Below, piece by piece: positions 41,157 through 49,346 of a stretch of DNA of 52,078 bases. This DNA comes from UBA1181 sp963619325 (GTDB taxonomy: Bacteria; Bacteroidota; Bacteroidia; Bacteroidales; Paludibacteraceae): NCBI GenBank assembly GCA_963619325.1, contig CAVEVQ010000017.1, positions 1 through 52,078 of the forward strand, in the 5' to 3' direction. Below the pieces are notes generated by a model. That model was not told the origin of the DNA. It did no database searches and saw nothing but the letters and a program-made list of their open reading frames with translations. The translations under genes and the position numbers were made by a program. Each line of letters begins with the position of its first letter. Position 1 is the stretch's first letter.

Positions 41157-43493
41157 TTAGAACGGATACCCAATTCCAAAGTTAAACGCACAATAACTCC
41201 AACTTGGGTAACAAATGACCCAACGGTATTTTCCACTATAAATCGGATTATAAATCTGCATACCGACATCAAACCGAATCACCAAAAACTTAAGATTCGG
41301 ACGTATGCCGAGACCCCACGAGAAGCCCATCTCTTTATAGAACGTAGCTATATTGAACTGTCCTCCTGCTTGTTCCTCATAATCTCGAACTGTCCATACA
41401 TTTCCGGCATCTAAGAAAGCCGCTAAATCTAAAATGGTATTGGTCTGTTGCCGATACTCTAAGTTGAGTATTACTTTGACATCTCCAGTCTGCGTGATAA
41501 AGTTACCGTATGTCTCAGAATCAAACCTTCCCGGTCCCAATGTTCGCGTACTCCAACCTCTCACAGTATTCGCACCTCCAGCATAGAACCTTTGCTCGTA
41601 AGGCAGAATGTCTGAGTTCCCGTACGGAGAGGCAAAACCTAATCCACAATGAGCAACCAACTGCGATTTTAGTCCTAAGAAAAAAGTTTTCGACACGTCA
41701 AAAGTTGCTTTGACATATTGTGCGAAAGGGGTTCCCCAAATTTCGTAGGCTCCATCTTCACTCTTCTTCACCGATGGGATGGCAGAGCAAATCGCATACG
41801 GAATCGTCCCTGCCACATCTACACTTGCATGAATATTCCACCCTTTCTTCGTTGTGGATGTGGACTTATCACTTGTATAGACAACCGAATACGACGCTCT
41901 CGTGATGAACTGATCCTTATAGCTCTCCTTCAACAAGACATTGTCGACCTGATCTAAATACTCCTCAAACCACGAGGATGTCCACGGAGAAACGACATAG
42001 TTGACATTGCAGAGATCAAAAGTATGAAACAATCTTTTCCGATTGGAATACCATGTGTACTTCCAATCTAAACTCATAAAACGACGATTGTACTCAGGTC
42101 TTTTACGCCAGTTCATGCTAAAAGTCAAAACGGAGCTTGCTCCTACCTGCTTTTTGTATTTCTCGGGCAATGCGAAGAGAAGAATCCGAGGAATTGTCAG
42201 AGAGGTCTCGCCTCCATATTCGTAATAATTGTCTGAATTTACGATGTAATTTGATTTGCCTCGGATATGTTCAAACGAACCATTCAGTTTGATATTGAAC
42301 ACCTCCGAGCCATGGAAAAGATTCTTCTGCTGAAAACCAACGTAAGCGGCCGCACCTAAGTCACCTGCCGAATTAGTGCCATCCACTCCACACTGGAAAT
42401 GATACAGATTAGATGGTGTCAATGTGATTTCAGCGTTTAACAATAGGGAATCACTCGGATCTTCCTCTATCTCAACTGCCACTTTCGACACTGCTCCCAG
42501 ATTGCTAAACGAACTATAGGTTTTGTCGATGATTTTCGTGTTGTAATATCTTCCCGTACGGATAAAATTGTTATTGTACAACACCGGAGGACGGATGAAT
42601 CGTTCTTCTCCCTCAATAATCATTGTGTTACCGAAACGTAGTGTGTCCTGTTTCTCTGCATCTTTTCGGCGGAAAGGAAAGTTGGTTTTTTCTGTTCCGT
42701 TATAGATAGTGATATTATTGAACTTATAACGACCTAACGCCGGATCTGTTTCCAAAGTTTCATTTTTTTCCAAACTTCGATATTTCAGGGTTACATCCAC
42801 CTGATTATTTCCCACACTTGTGTCTGCCTCGAAATAAAAGTTGTTTTTGCTGAGCATATAATAGCCCATATTCTGATAGGCCGCAGTCAAATTTGATGAT
42901 AAATCATTGAAAACAGAAGCCTCAAAGTTGTCTCCCGACTTTATTTTCATAATTTTCTTTACGGCTCGAGTTGTCAATAGCGTTGCCATCTCGTCTGGCG
43001 CAATATCAACCTTAAATTCTCTAATCTTATAGAGTTCATTGGGTCGAATACAATACTTCAAAGCTGCCTTTTTCTCGGCAGTATCAACACAATGGAATGT
43101 CTCTGCATTGAGATACCCTAAATTTTTCATCGCCTTTGTCAGCTGCTTCTCTGTCTTTTCGGTCTGCGCCTCACTATAGATAACAGGTTCACTACCTATT
43201 TTTCGCAGCAGACGATTGATTCGCTTCGTTGTGTCTTGTCCCGAAAGCGAGTATATGTGTAATCCTAATTTATTGATGAAAAGTCCGTCTGCGTTCGGCT
43301 TCTGACTGACGTATTCTGTTAGGTTAGACGATGACACTTTCTTGTTCTCCACCTTTATCTCCACCTCGTCCAGTAGATAATCCCCATCCTCCACATATTT
43401 TGTAGTAGAACAAGATGCGAATAACAATGTTGCAATAATACATACAACGACCTTCGCATATCGTAACATTCTATTTATTAACGTTTTCGTCAT
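41157..43493 (-). CDS. tamL: Outer-membrane assembly lipoprotein TamL (Omp85/BamA family)
   Basis: The 778-residue protein has a lipoprotein signal with LLFASC (Cys28), about three POTRA-like domains (about 40-310) and a C-terminal 16-strand barrel with the Omp85 marks YAGGANTVRGWSTRTLGPG (VRGW as variant of VRGF) and a final aromatic residue (GYPF). A lipidated TamA relative paired with TamB is the Bacteroidota form of the translocation and assembly module. The start overlaps the tamB stop by 23 nt; an ATG at 43469, 1 nt after that stop, is also possible. Confidence 0.9.
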   Translation of the reverse strand: MTKTLINRMLRYAKVVVCIIATLLFASCSTTKYVEDGDYLLDEVEIKVENKKVSSSNLTEYVSQKPNADGLFINKLGLHIYSLSGQDTTKRINRLLRKIGSEPVIYSEAQTEKTEKQLTKAMKNLGYLNAETFHCVDTAEKKAALKYCIRPNELYKIREFKVDIAPDEMATLLTTRAVKKIMKIKSGDNFEASVFNDLSSNLTAAYQNMGYYMLSKNNFYFEADTSVGNNQVDVTLKYRSLEKNETLETDPALGRYKFNNITIYNGTEKTNFPFRRKDAEKQDTLRFGNTMIIEGEERFIRPPVLYNNNFIRTGRYYNTKIIDKTYSSFSNLGAVSKVAVEIEEDPSDSLLLNAEITLTPSNLYHFQCGVDGTNSAGDLGAAAYVGFQQKNLFHGSEVFNIKLNGSFEHIRGKSNYIVNSDNYYEYGGETSLTIPRILLFALPEKYKKQVGASSVLTFSMNWRKRPEYNRRFMSLDWKYTWYSNRKRLFHTFDLCNVNYVVSPWTSSWFEEYLDQVDNVLLKESYKDQFITRASYSVVYTSDKSTSTTKKGWNIHASVDVAGTIPYAICSAIPSVKKSEDGAYEIWGTPFAQYVKATFDVSKTFFLGLKSQLVAHCGLGFASPYGNSDILPYEQRFYAGGANTVRGWSTRTLGPGRFDSETYGNFITQTGDVKVILNLEYRQQTNTILDLAAFLDAGNVWTVRDYEEQAGGQFNIATFYKEMGFSWGLGIRPNLKFLVIRFDVGMQIYNPIYSGKYRWVICYPSWSYCAFNFGIGYPF

Positions 43494-46400
43494 TCTTCTT
43501 TATTCCCTTGTTTTTGTCCGTTACAGGATTTGCCAATGGATCTTTTTCAGTAGTTTTTTTCTTAGGAGCAGTCGTTTTTTCTTCTTTTATTTCCGGTTTA
43601 TCATCCCTGCGAACAGCTGGTTCCTTCTCTTTGCTCGACTTAAATTCTCCTTTTATATTGAACAAATTTTTCAGTTTTTTTGATTCTCGTACAAACGAGA
43701 AACCTATTCCTTGTGTATTATTAGAAGTTCTGAAAATATCGTTATTGGTGTGGTTGTAGGCTTTCAAACGGAAGATACCTGTCTTGCCCAATAAATATTC
43801 AGCATCAAAATCGCCCATAAAACCAGAAGTATTCGTCGTGGCATTCTGTTGCATCCCCAAGTTCGTGCTAAGCAATAGCTTGTCATGCGCTAATTTGGTG
43901 GAAACAGACACACCTAACTCCATATCGGACAAATCTTCTTTGGTTGAATTGAGGTCTGTTCCAATCGTTACTTTATCGCCCAAAACATTACCTAATACAT
44001 TATTGAGAGAAGAAGATAGGGAGGAAGAAGCGAACGACATCATCGCATTACCATTAGTTTCCCCATACGGATCATTAAACATACCTAAACCAATCAAGTA
44101 GGCAAACTCCACTATCCTAATGTTATCTGTGTTGATAATGCTTGCCACCTGCTGCTGAATCTCCTCATTTGCTTTTGGTAAAGCGACATCATAGCCTAAC
44201 GTCATATCATTCAAATCTCCAGAAGCCTTAAGCACACAGTTGACAGGCACCCGTGTCGATGAAAGCGATGAAAAGGAAGAACTTAACGTTGCGAGATCTG
44301 CTGTCAACCCATAATTAACTGTCGCATTGAACCTTAAATTCATCGGATTTCCTGAAAAATCAACGTAACTACCCTCTTGAATCGAAAACTTCTTAGTTGG
44401 AATTCCAGATAGTTTCAGTTTCACATAACCATCACTCACAGTAAAACGATTATATAGAGACACATTATTATCTTCGTAAACAATCTTGAGGTTTCCATTG
44501 CCCCTCAGCATCGCACCATCTGCCACATTAACATAAAAAGCCGCTTTATCCGTCAATCCTAAATCTAAATTGGCATAGACCATAAATTTGTCTTTGTTTT
44601 CCATCTGTGTCGTGTCTTCTTGTGGGTTCAACGCCACATCCGATGACACATAGACTATGTTGTCGTATGTGCTGGCCTCCGTAGCCGACTCAGGCAAATT
44701 GATATTCACAATTGTGTTATCACTGTTACTAAACTCGCCCGTCAACGAGGCTTGTTTTTCGTCTCCCTCCAATTTCAACGCCTTAGCATTAGCGAAGAAC
44801 TTTCCATAGGCAATCTTGTTTCTATCTTTCGGATTATTCAAGAGTGCAAAATCACGCATAAAGAGAATCATTTCATACTTAAATGTTTTGAAATGATCAT
44901 GATAAATATCGCCATTGAAGAACAAACGATTACCAAAATTATCCGTCACCTTGAATCTTTTCGCATAGAAGTGATTTTTGTCCATCTTTACGCTGTCCGA
45001 AATACTATAGGTGACTCCCGTGTAATTGATTTTCGCTTTTGCATCCAGCAGGTAAACATACCCATTTATGTCAGGCGATGCTAAATCTCCTTCTATCTTT
45101 ATATTCGACCCAATATACCCTTGTACGTCACTCACATACTCTCCTGTGAAAGGCACTGTCATCGCTAACGGCACGGAGTCTAAAACAGCAGAAAGACGCA
45201 CATAACGATCCGACGGAGCAACAATACCTTTGATATCCATCAACCGCAAACTGTCCTTTGAAAGCTGCATCTTAGCCCCGACTCCTTTCCGCTTATTGTC
45301 CCATATCGCACTCGCCACCAAATCTCCAAAATCATTGCCATCATAGTTAATCCCATTTAAATGAAAGTCTCGAGTAAAGAAACGGAAATCCTCTCCAAGT
45401 ATAGCTGTCGCTCGAACTCGCCCATCTATCTGGAAATCGACAGGCAAATCGTTGATATACAACAAAGAAAGCAGTGTCTTAAATTTCAACTTGTCAAACT
45501 CAACATTGAGAGTGTCATTCAGATTTTCGGAAACGACACCATTCACCGAAAGTAACGGTTGTTCCGTTGTTGAAAGTCCGAAATTGTCAATCGTTATTCT
45601 CGTCGGCACTCCCAAAGGATAGTCAATGACCGCCTTGTTATTGACAATTTCCTTCTCATGCAAGAAAATGGAACTTTTATCAATGTTCATCCGCATTTTT
45701 ATATTCCCATTGTCCGAAGGTTGGAATGAGATACAGTTCCACAAATCTCCATGCAGGAAAAGTGTGTCGGGCATAGTCCCCATCTCAACAACATTGAAGA
45801 TAGAATCGTGCAAAGCGACAATATGCATGCCAATAACCGCCGAAAAATCACTCTCCTTATTCGGACGAACCGTAGTAGTAGCCACGCCAAACAAACGATC
45901 TGCTTCCGTTTTAAAATCAATAGAAGATGGAGCAATCGCGATCTGAGAAGTTTCAATTTGAGGAGTATAAACACTCAACTCTATGTGTTCATCCTCTTTA
46001 TTGCTCATAGATCCATTCACCCTCAAAGATCCTAACAAACTTAAATCCACCCCAAAATAGTTCAAAATCGGATTGACTTTGTCTGTCCTCAAATCAAAAG
46101 CAATGTTCGTCGGATTAACGACAGATGAAGTATCATGAAAGACCGTCGGAAAGTATCTACCCAACACATCCTCTGCACATCCATAGAGTTCTTCATACTT
46201 AAACTCTCCCTCTACGGTAGCGTTCAGAAAAGAAGATTTTAAATCAATGTTCTTGCGATTACCTATCGGTGTTTGTAAAAATCTAACATAGTCAATATGT
46301 AATTCGGCAGTATCGCCCTCCAACCGAACATCATCAATAGAAATGTTTCCCCACCATTTATTATAGTCCGACCCAACACCATTCACTGTCAACACACCAC

Positions 46401-48030
46401 TTGCAGTATTAAACGGTATGTTTTCGGTCAAATTTAATTTCAAAGGATTTATACCATTGACTATCAAACGAATATCCGTCATCATACTATCCGTCATCAA
46501 CTTAGAAACCGCACCCGTTAAACTGAAATCGCAATTTGCATCATTTGTACGAACAAATGCTTTCACATCACCTTTCTTGCCATATTCGCAGTCAATATTA
46601 ATCGGACTATAATCGTAGCCGAACAAATTTGCAGTCATCACATCGCCTCTTAGTGTGGCAGAAGGATTTTCAGCAAAATTCCAATCTATTGTGTTGCTCA
46701 ACTGCAAGCGAAGATTTTTCGCAATATCCGATCCAATAATCGGCTTTAAAGTATTGACATTAATATCCCAATTTGTTTCCGCTTTCAAGTAGTCTAAATC
46801 AGCCATATAGTTGATTATTCCAATTGAAGAAATTTTTCCAATTGGTGTCGTCAAATCAACCGATTCTTGGAATTTTTTCAGTGTTCCCTCCGATGCCACT
46901 CTTAGAGAGCAAGGCAAAAGCGAATCTACTATCGCAGGCAAAGCAACGTCAAAGAGTCGTTTCAATGTTTTCGGAGCATCTCGGTCGACAACAACACGCT
47001 CCAATTGTGCGAAGATATGTGTTTTTTCCCATTGACTATAATCATCTATACTCAATCGCGGAGAGTAGAGTTGCAATGTTTTGGGATAGTCAACATAAAG
47101 TTGAGATATACCTATCTGAGGAAGTGTACCTTCGGCCTTTCCTGACAATGCGACAGGTTCTTCAAAACGACTCAACATTGGCACAAAGCACTGAAAATCA
47201 GAGGCTACAATTGATGCGCTATCTATGGTGGCCGACAAAGAAAGCGAATCTATATTGAAATAGATGTTCGAACCCGTCAACCATGTTTTATTAGTTTTTA
47301 AATCTAACGTGGGGACTCTCAACGCCAACGAGTCTAATGCAAAATGTATCGGAGCGTCAAAATATTCAAGCCTCAACCCACTTTTCTCCTTACCCGACAA
47401 TTCCTCGCAATCAACATCCAATGCAGATGGCAGACGTAAATCCAAATTCGAGGCAAAATTGAGGCTATCTACACGAATGTGCGAAGCGTTAAACAAGGCA
47501 CTCGTATCGGGGACACTATAAATATCGTATGCAAAAGAGCCATTTTTCAGCAGAATCTGACCAACAGACATATTGAAATTCGTTGGTGAGGAGGCTGTAT
47601 CTTCAGGTTCATCCGAAGAGAAAGCATCTATCAGAAATTGGAAATTTAAATCAGCAGAATCGTTGGTTGCAGATAGTTTTACAATGAAATCTTTCAGTGC
47701 AATTTTCTTGATGTTCAGCGTGTTCTTCCTGTAGATCTTTCTCAACGAATAGTCAACATTCAATAATCCGATATAAGCGAGAGTATCTTTATTAAGGTCT
47801 TCCACATACAAGCCTTTAATGTAGACTCCGTTAAAAATATCCAAATGGAGCTGCCCTATTTCAATCTTCGTTTTCGTCCGTTCCGTCACATAGTCTACTG
47901 CAAAACCTGCACACCATTTTTGGATTGCAGGCACATTTAGCAGAAGAAGAATCACGGTGTTGAAGACCAAAAGGAATGCGATGACAGATGCCAACGCACG
48001 CACAAGAGCCTTTTTGACCGTTTTCTGCAT
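43471..48030 (-). CDS. tamB: Translocation/assembly module protein TamB (DUF490)
   Basis: The 1519-residue protein has an N-terminal signal anchor (about 10-32, ASVIAFLLVFNTVILLLL) and then almost continuous beta strands, the long taco-like fold of AsmA/TamB proteins. The C-terminal DUF490 part (about 1040-1450) includes GEFSNSDNTIVNINLP, the DGYVKLKLSGIPTKKFSIQEGSYVDFSG pattern and a final barrel-facing segment before a charged Lys/Glu-rich tail. TamB spans the periplasm and works with TamA/TamL in outer-membrane protein or lipid transfer. It overlaps tamL. Confidence 0.9.
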   Translation of the reverse strand: MQKTVKKALVRALASVIAFLLVFNTVILLLLNVPAIQKWCAGFAVDYVTERTKTKIEIGQLHLDIFNGVYIKGLYVEDLNKDTLAYIGLLNVDYSLRKIYRKNTLNIKKIALKDFIVKLSATNDSADLNFQFLIDAFSSDEPEDTASSPTNFNMSVGQILLKNGSFAYDIYSVPDTSALFNASHIRVDSLNFASNLDLRLPSALDVDCEELSGKEKSGLRLEYFDAPIHFALDSLALRVPTLDLKTNKTWLTGSNIYFNIDSLSLSATIDSASIVASDFQCFVPMLSRFEEPVALSGKAEGTLPQIGISQLYVDYPKTLQLYSPRLSIDDYSQWEKTHIFAQLERVVVDRDAPKTLKRLFDVALPAIVDSLLPCSLRVASEGTLKKFQESVDLTTPIGKISSIGIINYMADLDYLKAETNWDINVNTLKPIIGSDIAKNLRLQLSNTIDWNFAENPSATLRGDVMTANLFGYDYSPINIDCEYGKKGDVKAFVRTNDANCDFSLTGAVSKLMTDSMMTDIRLIVNGINPLKLNLTENIPFNTASGVLTVNGVGSDYNKWWGNISIDDVRLEGDTAELHIDYVRFLQTPIGNRKNIDLKSSFLNATVEGEFKYEELYGCAEDVLGRYFPTVFHDTSSVVNPTNIAFDLRTDKVNPILNYFGVDLSLLGSLRVNGSMSNKEDEHIELSVYTPQIETSQIAIAPSSIDFKTEADRLFGVATTTVRPNKESDFSAVIGMHIVALHDSIFNVVEMGTMPDTLFLHGDLWNCISFQPSDNGNIKMRMNIDKSSIFLHEKEIVNNKAVIDYPLGVPTRITIDNFGLSTTEQPLLSVNGVVSENLNDTLNVEFDKLKFKTLLSLLYINDLPVDFQIDGRVRATAILGEDFRFFTRDFHLNGINYDGNDFGDLVASAIWDNKRKGVGAKMQLSKDSLRLMDIKGIVAPSDRYVRLSAVLDSVPLAMTVPFTGEYVSDVQGYIGSNIKIEGDLASPDINGYVYLLDAKAKINYTGVTYSISDSVKMDKNHFYAKRFKVTDNFGNRLFFNGDIYHDHFKTFKYEMILFMRDFALLNNPKDRNKIAYGKFFANAKALKLEGDEKQASLTGEFSNSDNTIVNINLPESATEASTYDNIVYVSSDVALNPQEDTTQMENKDKFMVYANLDLGLTDKAAFYVNVADGAMLRGNGNLKIVYEDNNVSLYNRFTVSDGYVKLKLSGIPTKKFSIQEGSYVDFSGNPMNLRFNATVNYGLTADLATLSSSFSSLSSTRVPVNCVLKASGDLNDMTLGYDVALPKANEEIQQQVASIINTDNIRIVEFAYLIGLGMFNDPYGETNGNAMMSFASSSLSSSLNNVLGNVLGDKVTIGTDLNSTKEDLSDMELGVSVSTKLAHDKLLLSTNLGMQQNATTNTSGFMGDFDAEYLLGKTGIFRLKAYNHTNNDIFRTSNNTQGIGFSFVRESKKLKNLFNIKGEFKSSKEKEPAVRRDDKPEIKEEKTTAPKKKTTEKDPLANPVTDKNKGIKKNDENVNK

Positions 48031-48103
48031 CTTCTTTTCCGCAGAGGTAGAAATTAGGTTAGTAGGAAACGAAAGAAGCCTTGACTTCTATCTCGCTTAT
48101 AAC

Positions 48104-48131
48104 GAGGAACGTCCAAGTGAGGTCGTTCCTC
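48104..48131 (-). terminator. Hairpin between the beta-barrel gene and tamB
   Basis: GAGGAACG and CGTTCCTC form eight pairs plus an inner CC/GG, with no T-run following. It may terminate weakly; no promoter is seen before tamB, so read-through is expected. Confidence 0.45.
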
Positions 48132-48136
48132 TCTCA

Positions 48137-49033
48137 TTAATACTCTGGAGTGAATTCTCCATTAGAGTCATCGTCATCGGGAACATTCTCGAAGTCGTTC
48201 GTCGGAATGTATTCTTGCTGAATCTTCTCTTCTTTGCGCTGGGCAGCAGTCTTACCGTTATGTTTCTTTTTTTCTACATAGTCTGTCCAATAGACTGGCA
48301 CCTGCAATGCTATTTTGGCTCCAAAATTAAGCATGGTTAAATCAGACGTACCAAAGAATGAGACTGGACTGCTTGTCAGCAAGAATGAAGGGAAATGAAT
48401 CTCTGCATTCACATAGAACGGGTCGCGGCCTATACGCAATCCATAGGCAAAGTCCAATGTTGAACTGAACTTTTCCGGGTCTCCTAAATTCTCATTTATA
48501 ATATCTATATAGCGTGCGGGTTCATCTTCATTCGTGAAAGAAATCGTATTACGATTAGCAACCAACCAACAAAAAGAGAGGTCTAATTTGAAATACGGAC
48601 GCACGATATTTTCTGGCTTTACGAAGAGAATACGAAACTGCAACGGAATACCTAAATAGTTGTTAGCCTGTTTGATGCTAGTTATGGAGACATACTCACC
48701 TTTATCTGCATCCGGATCGACATTCCACTCGTAGGAAACCTCACCTTCACGTCCTAAAAACGCTGTGTAGGTGGTAAGTCGAAGCCCGGTCGACAATCCG
48801 AACATCCCATTGCCGAACATATACTCACCCAATACGCCGATATGCCAAGGAATATAATAAGCGTGTACACCATATTTCCCAAAACGTACATTTGAAGGAG
48901 GCTCTACGTCTTTTGTCAGCACATGCGCACCCACCTCGACGCCGAAATTAATCGCCTCAACTTTTTCCTCACCAGTTGCTGAAACTGACCCCACAAAGAG
49001 CAACGCGACTATCAGTGAAAATATTTTTTTCAT
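48137..49033 (-). CDS. Outer-membrane beta-barrel protein of unknown function
   Basis: The 298-residue protein has a signal peptide (1-19, VSA|TGE) and alternating amphipathic strands with frequent Tyr/Phe/Gly, e.g. INFGVEVGAHVL, GVLGEYMFGNGMFGLSTGLRLTTYTAF, GIPLQFRILFV, YFKLDLSFCWLVA and FAYGLRIGRDPFYVNAEIHFPSFLL. This is a small barrel of the porin/PorT-like type common in Bacteroidota. An acidic tail of about 45 residues (VPDDDDSNGEFTPEY) follows the last strand, which is unusual because barrels normally end in an aromatic residue. It precedes tamB and may be a client or partner, which is speculation. Confidence 0.72.
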   Translation of the reverse strand: MKKIFSLIVALLFVGSVSATGEEKVEAINFGVEVGAHVLTKDVEPPSNVRFGKYGVHAYYIPWHIGVLGEYMFGNGMFGLSTGLRLTTYTAFLGREGEVSYEWNVDPDADKGEYVSITSIKQANNYLGIPLQFRILFVKPENIVRPYFKLDLSFCWLVANRNTISFTNEDEPARYIDIINENLGDPEKFSSTLDFAYGLRIGRDPFYVNAEIHFPSFLLTSSPVSFFGTSDLTMLNFGAKIALQVPVYWTDYVEKKKHNGKTAAQRKEEKIQQEYIPTNDFENVPDDDDSNGEFTPEY

Positions 49034-49081
49034 ATTCGATTCATTCTTAGAAAGGACTCATTTATCCCTATATCGTATTTG

Positions 49082-49089
49082 CAAAAATA
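49082..49089 (-). promoter_or_regulatory. -7 element upstream of the beta-barrel gene
   Basis: Minus-strand TATTTTTG (49089-49082) matches TAnnTTTG. No -33 element at the usual distance. Confidence 0.35.
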
Positions 49090-49146
49090 ACTAAAAAATT
49101 CAAAGAAAAGGTTAAGCGCATATAAAAGTTGGTTCTTCATAGCCTC

Positions 49147-49180
49147 ACAAAAAAAAGAGACTTAATTTCTTAAGTCTCTT
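49147..49180 (-). terminator. Intrinsic terminator of tRNA-Pro
   Basis: AAGAGACTTAA and TTAAGTCTCTT pair perfectly (11 bp) around GAAA, followed by TTTTTTTTG on the minus strand, 1 nt after the tRNA. Confidence 0.92.
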
Positions 49181-49181
49181 G

Positions 49182-49256
49182 TCGAGGTGAAGGGATTCGA
49201 ACCCCCGACCCTTTGGTCCCAAACCAAATGCGCTAACCGGACTGCGCTACACCTCG
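49182..49256 (-). tRNA. tRNA-Pro (UGG)
   Basis: Acceptor CGAGGTG/CACCTCG pairs perfectly, D-arm GCGCAGTCCGGTTAGCGC, anticodon loop TTTGGGA (UGG), T-arm CGGGG-TTCGAAT-CCCTT. The full cloverleaf is 75 nt with no encoded CCA. Confidence 0.95.
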
Positions 49257-49286
49257 TTCACATTTTCGTTATCCTCAAATGCGGTG

Positions 49287-49317
49287 CAAAGATAGAAGAG
49301 TTTTTTTTAACAGCAAA
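49287..49317 (-). promoter_or_regulatory. Promoter of tRNA-Pro
   Basis: Minus strand: TTTG (49317-49314), 19 nt, TATCTTTG (49294-49287). Exact consensus. It begins just after the antiporter gene's stop codon. Confidence 0.8.
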
Positions 49318-49346
49318 GAAAAAAATATGGTTTTTTGAAGAAAATA

